Shown piece by piece: positions 27,064 to 35,535 of a stretch of DNA of 64,000 nt. How positions within the stretch are numbered: position 1 is the stretch's first letter; every line of letters begins with the position of its first letter. The notes beneath the pieces are model-generated. The model was not told where the DNA came from. It did not search any database and saw nothing but the letters and a program-made list of their open reading frames with translations. The DNA lies in assembly GCA_017309115.1 (NCBI GenBank), contig JAFLEF010000012.1, positions 1 to 64,000 of the forward strand. The letters are read 5' to 3'. The position numbers and the translations under genes were made by a program. Source of the stretch: Verrucomicrobiota bacterium. Its GTDB lineage: Bacteria > Verrucomicrobiota > Verrucomicrobiia > Limisphaerales > UBA9464.

Positions 27064-29568
27064 CTATTTGTCTGAGCCCACCGATTTGCCAGCAGGGTCC
27101 ACAACGAGAGGCGTGATCAACACCACGATCGGCCGGAGTTCTTCGGAGGAAGCATCTGGTTTCCCGACGTCCGCAAGCATCATCACGGTGTGACCGTCGA
27201 GAGTTGGGAATGTGGTCGAAAACTCGATGGTGGAGACTTGAGCCGCCACCCAATCCTGGCCCGCAAGGCGGACCACCCGATGCATCTGCGCCACAAACTT
27301 GAGACGGTTCGAAGGGTCTCCGATAAGCAGGTAGGGAGTAACGTCAAGCACCGGACGAAGCTGGCGAATTTGACCCACCACTCCCGTAATCGGATCCGTC
27401 TTCTTTTCGATCACCGAAATTTGCGCCTGCTGTCCCGCAGGCGTGCGGACTTTGGCTGACCCAAGAGAAAGTGTACCGGAACGAGCCTCGAGGTCCGTCA
27501 TCAGGCGCTTGACCTGGGTTGGGGTGAGAACCGGCGCGTGAGTCGGCGATTCAGAATCAGAGGTAAAGTATTTGGCCCAGATCTCCAACGACGTGTCGGG
27601 CTCGACCTCGAAAAACCTCACTTCCAACTCGATTTCAGGTGGTGCCACCTTGAACGCTTCAATCGCCTTCTCGACAATATCCAAATCCGCCAACGTTCCC
27701 CGCACGAATAAAACTCCGGTGCGATCATTGAAGAAAACGGCGGGTTGATTGGCAAATGGATCGGTAACAACAAAACGGCCCATACCGCCCGACACTCCTG
27801 TACCACCCGGAACTCCCGGCCCCGGAATCTTCACTCCACACGCTCGCAAGAAATCTCGAACGGCCGATTGGATCGCAGCACCTCGCTTGCGATCCGCCTC
27901 TGCGGGCAGTACGACACCCATGACAGCCTGCAATCCGATCAGAAACGCATTCGTGCCGACTTGAAACGTCTTGGTGTAGAGCTCCGGAACTTCGGGAAGC
28001 GGAGCGGAGAAAACCACTGCGTAATCCTGCACCTCATACCGAAGGGGTCGGTTGGCCAAAGCGACCATGGCGTCCAGCGCGTCCACCAAGCGCGTGTTGA
28101 GCAGCGGCCTCAGGGACCGAAATGAAGTCTCACCCAGCGTGACTTCACGACCCGACGCCGGATCGATCACGCGCGGTGCCGTCTCAGTTTCATTGATGAT
28201 GAAATTCAACCCCTTGTGTTCCGGATCCTGCGCCCGCGCTTGCTCTTCGAGGTACTCGACCAAATCCGCCAAGGTGCCGTCATGGAACTCGAATACGGGA
28301 ACAATGATGCCCTCCAATTTGGTCTTGATGATTTGTTGTCCCAACCAGCCTCCGGAGTGACTCGAGTTGGAAGTGACTCGGGTTTCGTTGGTGCTGTAAA
28401 CCTGAGGTAGTCCGGTCGCGGGAGTCGGCTCGTCCAGATCAGCCTCACTGTTGATAGCAGGCCGAGTCGAACCCGCGGAGATGACACCCGTACCCGATTC
28501 GACCCGCCGCGCAAACGCCATCGGCATCAGCAAAAACGCCCCGCAAATGACCGTGATCCATCCGGTGGCGCCCAAGTGTGCGCGAGAGGGAAGCGGTGAC
28601 ACCAACAATCGTTCCACCCGATTTCGCAAGGCCCGGCGGGACTCCAGAATCCCCATCAAACTCAGCGTCAGCGCAGGCCCGGAAACACAATGGCGGGCAA
28701 CCTCCACCAACGTCGCGGGGTACGTAGCGGGATCCCCACTGCGCAAGAGCATGACGCGTTCATCCACGGCCTGTTCTCGCAGCGATGCCACGCGGGCATT
28801 GGCGAGCCAGACGAACGGATTCCACCACCACAACGCCACGGCCCATGTTTGGGGTAAATTCAGCCAGAGATCGTGGCGATGGACATGGATCAACTCATGA
28901 AGGAGCACGTCAGCCAACGCGGTCGCGGAGAGCTTCTCGACCAATCCTTGCGGCAGCAACACCACTGGTCTGAACAAGCCGCAAACGGCTGGGCTGTGGA
29001 TCCGTTCCGTCACTCGAAGCTGAGGCCATCGCCGCAGCCCAACTCGGCGGGCGGCTTCCTCCAAGGCTCGTTGCTGATCGGCAGACGCCGGGTGAGAACC
29101 ACGAACCAGCCGATGAACGACCCGATTTCGTCGAATGATCCAACTCAACATCACCCCCGTTCCCGTCAGCCAAATCAGTCCAAGGCCGCCCCAAGCATCA
29201 AGTCGAGCCTGAGGTACACTAGCGACGAGTGCGTCGGACGAATGAACTGATCCAGACTGGGCGTCCATCTTCGTTGTCCCAGCTGGGGCCATGGACGTTC
29301 TGGGCTCAGCGGGTGTGGAAACCCTGACGGGCGGCACCAACCATGGGCCCACCCAGTACGCGACACCCGTCGGAAGACTAAGGGCGGGAGGCAACAGGAC
29401 CTTCAAGACAACCAGCATCCACAGCGCGCAACGAAGAGTCGCGCGAAGTCGACCCCGCGTGATGACCTCAAGAGTCAGGAGGACCAACGTCAACACTGCG
29501 GTTTGCGCAAGGATGGAGATTCCCGCGCGGCTGGCGGCGCCACCCCATTCATTCAAGAGAAGATTCAT
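27064..29568 (-). CDS. M56 (BlaR1-type) peptidase fused to a secretin-like C-terminus
   Basis: An 834-residue protein. Residues 1-360 form an M56 integral membrane metallopeptidase: N-terminal helices (15-60), the zinc site HELIH at 224-228, a downstream REQAVDE third-ligand segment near 264-270, and a last helix near 347. Residues 390-834 are unlike BlaR1 sensors. They begin with an STN-like short domain (FEFHDGTLADLVEYLEEQ, GLNFIINETET) and end in a secretin-like beta region (LRPVLDVTPYLLIGDPSNRL, STTFPTLDGHTVMMLADVG, RPIVVLITPLVV). In BlaR1/MecR1 the peptidase relays a signal that leads to repressor cleavage. Here a BlaI-type repressor gene lies 17 bp upstream in the same operon. The fusion is the odd feature. 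Confidence 0.85.
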   Translation of the reverse strand: MNLLLNEWGGAASRAGISILAQTAVLTLVLLTLEVITRGRLRATLRCALWMLVVLKVLLPPALSLPTGVAYWVGPWLVPPVRVSTPAEPRTSMAPAGTTKMDAQSGSVHSSDALVASVPQARLDAWGGLGLIWLTGTGVMLSWIIRRNRVVHRLVRGSHPASADQQRALEEAARRVGLRRWPQLRVTERIHSPAVCGLFRPVVLLPQGLVEKLSATALADVLLHELIHVHRHDLWLNLPQTWAVALWWWNPFVWLANARVASLREQAVDERVMLLRSGDPATYPATLVEVARHCVSGPALTLSLMGILESRRALRNRVERLLVSPLPSRAHLGATGWITVICGAFLLMPMAFARRVESGTGVISAGSTRPAINSEADLDEPTPATGLPQVYSTNETRVTSNSSHSGGWLGQQIIKTKLEGIIVPVFEFHDGTLADLVEYLEEQARAQDPEHKGLNFIINETETAPRVIDPASGREVTLGETSFRSLRPLLNTRLVDALDAMVALANRPLRYEVQDYAVVFSAPLPEVPELYTKTFQVGTNAFLIGLQAVMGVVLPAEADRKRGAAIQSAVRDFLRACGVKIPGPGVPGGTGVSGGMGRFVVTDPFANQPAVFFNDRTGVLFVRGTLADLDIVEKAIEAFKVAPPEIELEVRFFEVEPDTSLEIWAKYFTSDSESPTHAPVLTPTQVKRLMTDLEARSGTLSLGSAKVRTPAGQQAQISVIEKKTDPITGVVGQIRQLRPVLDVTPYLLIGDPSNRLKFVAQMHRVVRLAGQDWVAAQVSTIEFSTTFPTLDGHTVMMLADVGKPDASSEELRPIVVLITPLVVDPAGKSVGSDK

Positions 29569-29585
29569 GGAAGGGACGGGATGAT

Positions 29586-29996
29586 CTATGATTTGGATTT
29601 GCCGGAGACCGATGAGTCGGAACGTCGGTGCGCCGCAATCAGGGACTCGAGTTCATCGAGTTCCGCGGCCGAGAGCTGCTTACTCGAAAGGAGGGTCTCG
29701 ACCATGGGTTTCAGTGCGCCATCAAAGGCGTGACGCAATGCGTAGCGCAGCTCGCCCAACTGCGCCTGACGACGCGTCACAGCCGCGCGATACAAGGTCA
29801 GATGGCGAACCTTCTCTGCCGTCAGCAGCCCCTTCCCCACCATTCGATCCATAAGGGTTCGGACGGTGCTGTTCGTCCACCCTTGCGAATTGGCTAAGGC
29901 CTCTTGAACGGTCGGCACGGCACACGGTTCGACGGCCCAGACGACCTTGATAATGGCCCATTCGGCCACAGTGAGTTCAGGAAAAGGAATTGGCAT
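29586..29996 (-). CDS. BlaI/MecI/CopY family transcriptional regulator
   Basis: A 136-residue winged-helix repressor beginning MPIPFPELTVAEWAIIKVVW, the usual BlaI-family opening. The recognition part reads GWTNSTVRTLMDRMVGKGLL and matches the penicillinase-repressor wing pattern. The C-terminal helices (QLSAAELDELESLIAAHRR) mediate dimerisation in the family. BlaI-type repressors are released when the M56 partner senses a signal and the repressor is cleaved. I chose the ATG at 29996; an ATG 18 bases upstream would lie inside the candidate operator. The M56 gene follows directly. Confidence 0.9.
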   Translation of the reverse strand: MPIPFPELTVAEWAIIKVVWAVEPCAVPTVQEALANSQGWTNSTVRTLMDRMVGKGLLTAEKVRHLTLYRAAVTRRQAQLGELRYALRHAFDGALKPMVETLLSSKQLSAAELDELESLIAAHRRSDSSVSGKSKS

Positions 29997-30000
29997 GATC

Positions 30001-30040
30001 AGAGCGACAGACATAACGCTGACTCTACAGTTGTCGCTCT
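30001..30040. promoter_or_regulatory. Candidate BlaI-type operator
   Basis: A perfect 9-bp inverted repeat, AGAGCGACA at 30001-30009 and TGTCGCTCT at 30032-30040, lies immediately upstream of the repressor start. Inside it, TACAGTTGTC at 30026-30035 resembles the TACAnnTGTA core known for BlaI/MecI operators. Autoregulation of the operon is the natural inference. Confidence 0.5.
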
Positions 30041-30071
30041 GTCAAGACCGATCACCTCGCCCTACCGGGTG

Positions 30072-30178
30072 TAGCCGCCGACGGAAGGAGGCGCCATTCG
30101 GTCTTTTGACGCGTTCCTTGGAATCCAGCGCGTGGAGTTCTCCGGATCAGTCAGCGCCTCGTCCCCTCGTCGGCTACA
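30072..30178. repeat. 107-bp inverted-repeat element, copy 2
   Basis: Same terminal repeats (GTAGCCGCCGACGG and TCGTCGGCTAC) and the same 107-bp length as the copies at 5604 and 36671. The interior reads ACGCGTTCCTTGGAATCCAG, as in the 36.7 kb copies. It lies just upstream of the repressor-peptidase operon. Confidence 0.85.
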
Positions 30179-30527
30179 GTCGGGCGACGCTCGGCGGAGC
30201 CTTTGGAGTGCGGTCGCGAAGCCTGCGAAGCTACCGCTTTTCGTCTCGGCTGCTGAGGCGTCGAGTCACTCTGACATCCACCCGCCCTGGCCGCGTCCCA
30301 AAAGCGCCAGAGGGCTGGCGCAGTCCAAACGCTTCGCGCACCCCGTCCCGCTTCTCAGTCCGCAAACCGGTTCAGAGTTGAGAGTTGAGAAAAAAATCCT
30401 GGCAATTTTGCCAAGACGCGTAGCCGCCGACGGAAGGAGGCGCCATTCCCGACGCGTCACTTCGCCGAGACGCGAACGGCTCGGCGGAGCCTCGCCCCAC
30501 CGCTTACCGCTTACCGCTTACCGAAGA
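30179..30527. repeat. Mosaic of repeat fragments
   Basis: No gene is seen. Positions 30231-30262 are an inverted half-copy of the hairpin element (CTACCGCTTTTCGTCTCGG). Positions 30304-30321 hold a hairpin copy with stem GCGCCAG-AGGG-CTGGCGC, a compensated variant of GCGGTAG/CTACCGC. Positions 30371-30403 are GAGAGTTGA heptamers ending GAAAAAAATCCTGG. Positions 30420-30449 are the left end only of the 107-bp element. Positions 30499-30525 are TTACCGC heptamers that abut the stop codon of the next gene. Confidence 0.75.
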
Positions 30528-31172
30528 TCACTGCTTCCAGGTTAGCGCGGCGTTGTGGCTCGTTTCCTTGTAGGCGCGGCCTCCGTGGAATCCGGCGATA
30601 GGCTCCCGTTGATGCGCCACGGTTAGCAGATACTGTCCGGATTGTGTGGGGGTGAACCGGACCAACCCGTCGGCGTCGGCCACCAGTTCCGATTCCTTTT
30701 CATCCGGAGTTCGGAGGGTGGCTTTCACGTTGGGCACCGGCTGCCCTCGCAGACAGATCCGCACTTCGCCGGCATTCCCGGTGGGCACAAGGTCCAGGGT
30801 CGTGAGTGGAGTCGCCGCCACCAATCCCGCCGGCTGCCAGCGGGCGTAGAACATCGGCTTGCGACCGCCGCGAACGGTGAACGTGCTTTCCGCGCACACC
30901 AAGTTGGTCGGAGTCACTCCCAGTACCAGGAAGTGGTCCGCCTTCTTCGGAGCGTCCACGATCACCGGCGCGTTGGTGCCAACGGCGAAGAAGACCACCG
31001 GAAGGGTCAGACTATCGAGGTGCCCAGGGGACTTCTCATATTTCCCATCGGGTTCCGCAAACCGGACCACCAACTGGCTCTCCACCGGCTCAATCCAGAC
31101 GGAGTGGCCGAGACTGGTCACCGGACTGCCGATCAGCAGCGCCAGCAGCAGGAGTCGCAGACAGAACTTCAT
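30528..31172 (-). CDS. DUF4198-like periplasmic protein
   Basis: A 214-residue exported protein. The signal peptide (MKFCLRLLLLALLIGSPVTS) is followed by GHSVWIEP, the typical mature start of DUF4198-type proteins, then a beta-sandwich half and a C-terminal Ig-like half (PVPNVKATLRTPDEKESEL, ADGLVRFTPTQSGQYLLTV). Some DUF4198 relatives are tied to metal (nickel/cobalt) uptake; the metal here is unknown. It is the fourth and last gene of a minus-strand operon, 18 bp after the kelch gene. The ATG at 31172 is chosen for the signal peptide. Confidence 0.75.
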   Translation of the reverse strand: MKFCLRLLLLALLIGSPVTSLGHSVWIEPVESQLVVRFAEPDGKYEKSPGHLDSLTLPVVFFAVGTNAPVIVDAPKKADHFLVLGVTPTNLVCAESTFTVRGGRKPMFYARWQPAGLVAATPLTTLDLVPTGNAGEVRICLRGQPVPNVKATLRTPDEKESELVADADGLVRFTPTQSGQYLLTVAHQREPIAGFHGGRAYKETSHNAALTWKQ

Positions 31173-31190
31173 GAGGGGGATGGGCAAAAA

Positions 31191-32291
31191 TTACTTAGAT
31201 GTTCCCGCCACCACGCCGCGATCCGCCGGTGCGACTTCCGCCGTCACTGGCTTCGCCAACGGAGAGAGCAATTCCAGATCCGGCCGCTTGTCTTCGCCAT
31301 CGTCGCCGCCCAAGGCAATCAACTGCGTCGAACCCGCGGTCACCAACCGATGGGCCATCCGCGGATGCTCGAGCCGTCCGACCACTTCCCACGCATTTCC
31401 GTCGGCAGACAAGCGGAGCAGGTCGCCCTGAAACGCGGTCACGAACACCCGGCCGTCCTGAGCGATGGCGGAACATCCAAAGCCCTTGAACTTGCCCGGG
31501 GGCAGATCGGGTCCCTGACTCCAGGTTCCTGCCACCGTGTCATAAATCTCCACCCGTTGAGTCGGCTTGTTGTCGCTGTCCATCCCGCCGATGCAATAGA
31601 TCCGGTTGCCCAACGCGGCGACGGCCAGGGCCCGACGCTGGAACGGTTGCGGAAATTCCCGCCAGCCTGCCTCCGGCTTCTTCAGATCCAGCACCAACGC
31701 GTGGTCAGGCCAGACCGGGGCGTTGGTCCCGCCCTTCATGGACCATCCGCCCAACGTGTAGAGCCGACTGCCCACCACGACCGAATCATGGCTAGAGCGC
31801 GCCATCGGCAAGGCCGGAAGATCTTCCCAGCGATCCTTCTGGGCATTGAATTTCTGGAACGTGGTCAGCGAGTACAGGTCCTGTTTGGTGTTCGCCGCAT
31901 TACGGGCAGCCATCCCGCCAATTCGATAGACATCGCCTTGGTACGCCACCAGTGCCAGACCCTGCCCGGGGACCGATGACGGCAGTTTCTGCCAGGTCGT
32001 GCCTTCGCTCAGACGAAGCCGGTTCAATGAACCGCTCACCATGTCCACCGAGTAGTCATGACGCTCGCCCTTGTGACCGCCAAACACATACAGCCAGTCC
32101 TCGGTGGTCACCGCGCCAAAGCTGGTGACTGACTCCGGCATCGGAGTCAGGCGGGTCGCTGGAACGGGCGGCGGGACGGAAGCCGAGGACGAACTGTGGG
32201 AAGTGGTCGAGGCACATCCGGCCGCCAAGACCGCCATTACTAACGCCCCGGCCATCCGGCCCAGGAGACTTCCTTGAATGAGATTTTGCAT
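31191..32291 (-). CDS. Kelch-repeat lipoprotein
   Basis: A 366-residue exported protein. The N-terminus is a lipoprotein signal with lipobox LAAGC and lipidated Cys26, followed by a Ser-rich linker. About six kelch blades form a propeller: TTEDWLYVFGGHKGERHDYS, YQGDVYRIGGMAARNAANT, VGSRLYTLGGWSMKGGTN, LGNRIYCIGGMDSDNKPTQ and others. It is likely outer-membrane anchored and protein- or glycan-binding. It is third in a four-gene operon, starting 14 bp after the pseudopilin stop. No catalytic residues of kelch oxidases are evident. Confidence 0.85.
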   Translation of the reverse strand: MQNLIQGSLLGRMAGALVMAVLAAGCASTTSHSSSSASVPPPVPATRLTPMPESVTSFGAVTTEDWLYVFGGHKGERHDYSVDMVSGSLNRLRLSEGTTWQKLPSSVPGQGLALVAYQGDVYRIGGMAARNAANTKQDLYSLTTFQKFNAQKDRWEDLPALPMARSSHDSVVVGSRLYTLGGWSMKGGTNAPVWPDHALVLDLKKPEAGWREFPQPFQRRALAVAALGNRIYCIGGMDSDNKPTQRVEIYDTVAGTWSQGPDLPPGKFKGFGCSAIAQDGRVFVTAFQGDLLRLSADGNAWEVVGRLEHPRMAHRLVTAGSTQLIALGGDDGEDKRPDLELLSPLAKPVTAEVAPADRGVVAGTSK

Positions 32292-32305
32292 GGATCAATT
32301 TACAG

Positions 32306-33112
32306 TTAACGAATCAAAGTAAAATCCGGACGATCGGCCGTATTGCACCAGCGCCGCATATCCTGTTGCTCCGCCGGACCAAAGGCTTCCACATGGCCAT
32401 CCATTAAGGCAGCCACCGCCCGCTGACCAAATCGCGGTGCCACAAATCCCCATTGATTGGGCGTACTCGCGGACTTGGAATTCACCGCCCACAGACGGGA
32501 CCGCAGATACGGCGGCAACACCTGAAAGTATCCCTGAGACTCACTGCCCGAGACTTTCGAGCGAGCCGACAGAAACATCATCAACTGACTGGGCGACCGA
32601 ATATCCCCCGTCTTCGTCACGACCGTGCCAGCGCCAAACACCGCATTCGCCTGGGCCGCGGGAAACTCGCTCTCATGTCCGCCAATAAAGTAGGAATTGA
32701 TCCCCAGGGACGGAAACACGCTCACCGAATAGACATAGTCCGAATAGTTTTGAGCCCGCAGTTTCGCGAGCAGCGTTCGGTTCTCCCCGGAATAAATCAG
32801 ATCCATGGACTTCGCCAGATATGGAACCAGCCGCCATGGATACCGGGCATTGATGGGATGCGACAGTGATTGCCCGCGACCATCCACCGCCGTCGGATCC
32901 GACACATAACCGGGAAACACCGCCCCTTGGAAGTCATCCGAATACATCTGGGCGGCGAGCACCTCCTGACGCCCCGCCGACATTTCCTCCACCATCCGAG
33001 CGCGTCGCTTGGCGTGCGCCAGACACGGCAGGAGCAACGAAGCGAGAACCGCGATGATGGCAATGACCACCAGCAGCTCAATCAGCGTGAAGCCAGAAGC
33101 GCGGGACCTCAT
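32306..33112 (-). CDS. Prepilin-type N-terminal domain protein (pseudopilin)
   Basis: A 268-residue protein from the ATG at 33112 ([20 protein letters not shown]). After the prepilin helix it has AHAKRRARMVEEMSAGRQEV and a globular domain ending in VAALMDGHVEAFGPAEQQDM, the DG-V-x-F ending typical of this class. The basic RRAR segment differs from the C-x-NNxRQ form of the other pseudopilins here. It is second in the operon, starting 8 bp after the stop of the large secreted protein gene. Confidence 0.88.
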   Translation of the reverse strand: MRSRASGFTLIELLVVIAIIAVLASLLLPCLAHAKRRARMVEEMSAGRQEVLAAQMYSDDFQGAVFPGYVSDPTAVDGRGQSLSHPINARYPWRLVPYLAKSMDLIYSGENRTLLAKLRAQNYSDYVYSVSVFPSLGINSYFIGGHESEFPAAQANAVFGAGTVVTKTGDIRSPSQLMMFLSARSKVSGSESQGYFQVLPPYLRSRLWAVNSKSASTPNQWGFVAPRFGQRAVAALMDGHVEAFGPAEQQDMRRWCNTADRPDFTLIR

Positions 33113-33120
33113 CCGACACC

Positions 33121-34965
33121 TTAGGGAGTTGTCACCCGATACAGCTGCTGCTCCGCCGTTGGCAGCGGAGCCCGCCACGTCTGGAACACCGGCGAGGGAT
33201 ACTCCGCTCCCGGTGATTCCTTCGACAGCCAGTCCGAAAGAATTGCCGTCGCGGGACTCGCCACCGGCGCCCACAAGTTCAACGCGTTCCCCGACTCCAA
33301 ACGTGCCGACCGACCTGGAGCCAACGTCGAGCGCAACGTCACTTCCCCGCTTCCCAGGTTGAACGAGGTAATCCGCAACACGCTGTCAGCGCGGGAGGGG
33401 TCCGTCCCTGCCGCGAGCTCCGCGCCAGTGGTCGCGCCATCGGCATCCGGATCTCCCGCCGCTCCCTGGATCAGGGAACCAAACCAGAAGTTCTCCGCGT
33501 CGTCCGGCAAGCCATCCGCATCGCTATCCTGGGACGGACGCACTTCCTGAACCTCCAGATCCAGGAGCGGATATTGGTCCGCCGAAGCCAGCGGACTGAA
33601 GATGGTGTAGAACAACGGGTACGAGGCCGGACCGTTGAGAGTCGCATCCACTAGCGACGTCACTACGAAACTCAAATTGCCATCGTGAAGCCCCTGTTGG
33701 ACGTAGCCGTAGATTTGCGGATCCGCCAAATTGAGATCGAACGTCATCCGGCTGCCCAACGGCACCAACTCTCCGGACGCCACATTCGTCAACTGTCCAA
33801 CTGCAAAGGGTGCTACCTCAAAAGCCCCGGAGATCTCGTTAGTTCCATCGTCCCCCACGTTGTGACTGACATCCACCAGGATTCCATTGGTGTCGAAGCC
33901 GGCAGCATACGCCACCCGGTTGGAATAGAATCCTCCCGCGGGATTCACGCCCCAGGGACCCGCTTGCGGATAGGTCAAGGAGGTGAAGCCACCCCGGAAT
34001 CCGGCTCCGAACAGATCGACGGAGACACCGGAAGAGGTCGGCGGCAGATACCGCGGATCATTCGTCGGAAAGTACGAGCGGTAGTCCCGCAGCGTGCCCT
34101 GATAGACATATTGTCGGTCATTGGCGAACGTCAGGGTTACTCGGGCCCGGCGGATCCAGTAATTGGACGCGCCCCGACCGGCAGTGGCCCATCGGGCGGT
34201 GTTCCAGCCCAACAAATATTGCGCATCGCGCGAGTCGAAATCGGGACTCGATCCCAACGAACCGAAGACACTGGCCGTCGGCCGGTCGCCCGGATTGCCA
34301 TTAAACGGATACATCCACCGAGCCAGGGTTGCTGGCGTGGACGGCACAGGGAACGGCTGTTCCGGAAAGGCCTTCGCGAATTGCGCTGCCGTATCGAGGG
34401 TCAGCGAATCGAAACTCACGCTGGATCCTGCCGCCGCGAACTCCAACCGGTACGCCTTGATCCCCTTCCCGGTGAGATCCCACTGCCAGAGCGTTGAGAC
34501 GTTGAATCCCTGCCCTGCGGTCCGATTCAGCTCGTAGCGTGATTGAGGTTTCAGCCTGACCTCACCGTCCGCGCCCAAATACACCAGCTCCATCGAAGGG
34601 GCGGACAACTCCGAGCCGACGGTCCGGGTCTGCAATACCACCGTTCCGAGCACGAAAGGCGTCTCGTCCGTGAGGCGGAACTGACTGACCCCCATGTTGT
34701 AGATGTTGCCGGTACCGGTCAGGAACGCGTTGGTGTCGGTCTGAAAGAAGCGGGCTTGGGTCGTCGCCGAGGAGGATTCCGGAGCATTGCCGGGCTCTCC
34801 GATCGGAACGGTGAACACCTCCCAATAGCCCACCTGGGATTCGGCGCCTCCGCGGAAGCTCGGAACGACGAACCCATTGGTGGCCGCCGCGAGACGCGAG
34901 CCACCGAAACACCCAAGCGCCAACACCAAGGCGAAAGCCACCCGTCTGAGAAAATTGCAAAACAT
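33121..34965 (-). CDS. Large secreted protein with thrombospondin type 3-like calcium repeat
   Basis: A 614-residue exported protein; the ATG at 34965 begins the signal peptide (MFCNFLRRVAFALVLALGC). The long N-terminal part is beta-rich and contains FEVAPFAVGQLTN and SFVVTSLVDATLNG, as in the DUF-type Verrucomicrobiota surface proteins. Near residues 505-550 there is an acidic calcium-type motif (SQDSDADGLPDDAENFW, GDPDADGATTGAELAAGTD). A short beta tail ends EQQLYRVTTP. It is the first gene of a four-gene operon with a pseudopilin, a kelch lipoprotein and a DUF4198 protein, and is divergent from the zinc-ribbon gene. The role is unknown. Confidence 0.75.
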   Translation of the reverse strand: MFCNFLRRVAFALVLALGCFGGSRLAAATNGFVVPSFRGGAESQVGYWEVFTVPIGEPGNAPESSSATTQARFFQTDTNAFLTGTGNIYNMGVSQFRLTDETPFVLGTVVLQTRTVGSELSAPSMELVYLGADGEVRLKPQSRYELNRTAGQGFNVSTLWQWDLTGKGIKAYRLEFAAAGSSVSFDSLTLDTAAQFAKAFPEQPFPVPSTPATLARWMYPFNGNPGDRPTASVFGSLGSSPDFDSRDAQYLLGWNTARWATAGRGASNYWIRRARVTLTFANDRQYVYQGTLRDYRSYFPTNDPRYLPPTSSGVSVDLFGAGFRGGFTSLTYPQAGPWGVNPAGGFYSNRVAYAAGFDTNGILVDVSHNVGDDGTNEISGAFEVAPFAVGQLTNVASGELVPLGSRMTFDLNLADPQIYGYVQQGLHDGNLSFVVTSLVDATLNGPASYPLFYTIFSPLASADQYPLLDLEVQEVRPSQDSDADGLPDDAENFWFGSLIQGAAGDPDADGATTGAELAAGTDPSRADSVLRITSFNLGSGEVTLRSTLAPGRSARLESGNALNLWAPVASPATAILSDWLSKESPGAEYPSPVFQTWRAPLPTAEQQLYRVTTP

Positions 34966-35227
34966 GTGATCGAAGACCGGCTCGTGCACCGAGCCAACGC
35001 CGGTCACCTTAGAGGAGTGCGGGCGAGTTCTCTCCCGGTCGGTTGCGCAAAACTTCTGGTGAATTGCCGACACCACCGCCGCCTTCGACGCCTCACACGG
35101 GATGCGCTGTTGACATTGGTTCACACCCGACGAACAAACGGTTAAGTCGGATCGGAACGAACCACACCACCGAATTCGAAGGCCAATCGATAGCGAGCGG
35201 CGCCCATCAGAGACGAGGTTAATCCAA

Positions 35228-35518
35228 ATGAAAACCTACCCAGACACCTCGGCGGAATCCCGAGAACCAGAAGAACTGGAAATCTGCATTTCCTGCGCTC
35301 ACCCCAACTCTCCCGGAACGCACTTCTGCGAACACTGCCGCACCCCGCTCTCTTCGTACGCCGCCACCGGGCCCTTTGAGTGCCTGTTCGCCGAGGGCGA
35401 CTTGTGGCGAAAAGCCGTGCAGCATCCACGCTGGGGAGATTGGATTCGCTTCTTGTTGGTCGCGTATTTGCTCTTGGTGTTGCTGAGCTTCGCACTCGGC
35501 TGGGCTGGCCCGCGGTGA
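35228..35518 (+). CDS. Zinc-ribbon membrane protein
   Basis: A 96-residue protein. A rubredoxin-like zinc ribbon is formed by CISC and CEHC (ICISCAHPNSPGTHFCEHCR, about residues 19-38). A single membrane helix is near the C-terminus (IRFLLVAYLLLVLLSFALGW). The ribbon is cytoplasmic if the helix is a C-terminal anchor. It is followed after 17 bp by another small membrane protein gene on the same strand; the two look like a small operon. I do not know the function. Confidence 0.72.
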   Translation: MKTYPDTSAESREPEELEICISCAHPNSPGTHFCEHCRTPLSSYAATGPFECLFAEGDLWRKAVQHPRWGDWIRFLLVAYLLLVLLSFALGWAGPR

Positions 35519-35535
35519 CTTGATGGAACGACCCC

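Noticed and set aside
30012..30014. ATG at 30014 as the start of the BlaI-type regulator
   Set aside because: It lies inside the inverted repeat that looks like the operator, and the family usually begins with the segment encoded from 29996.
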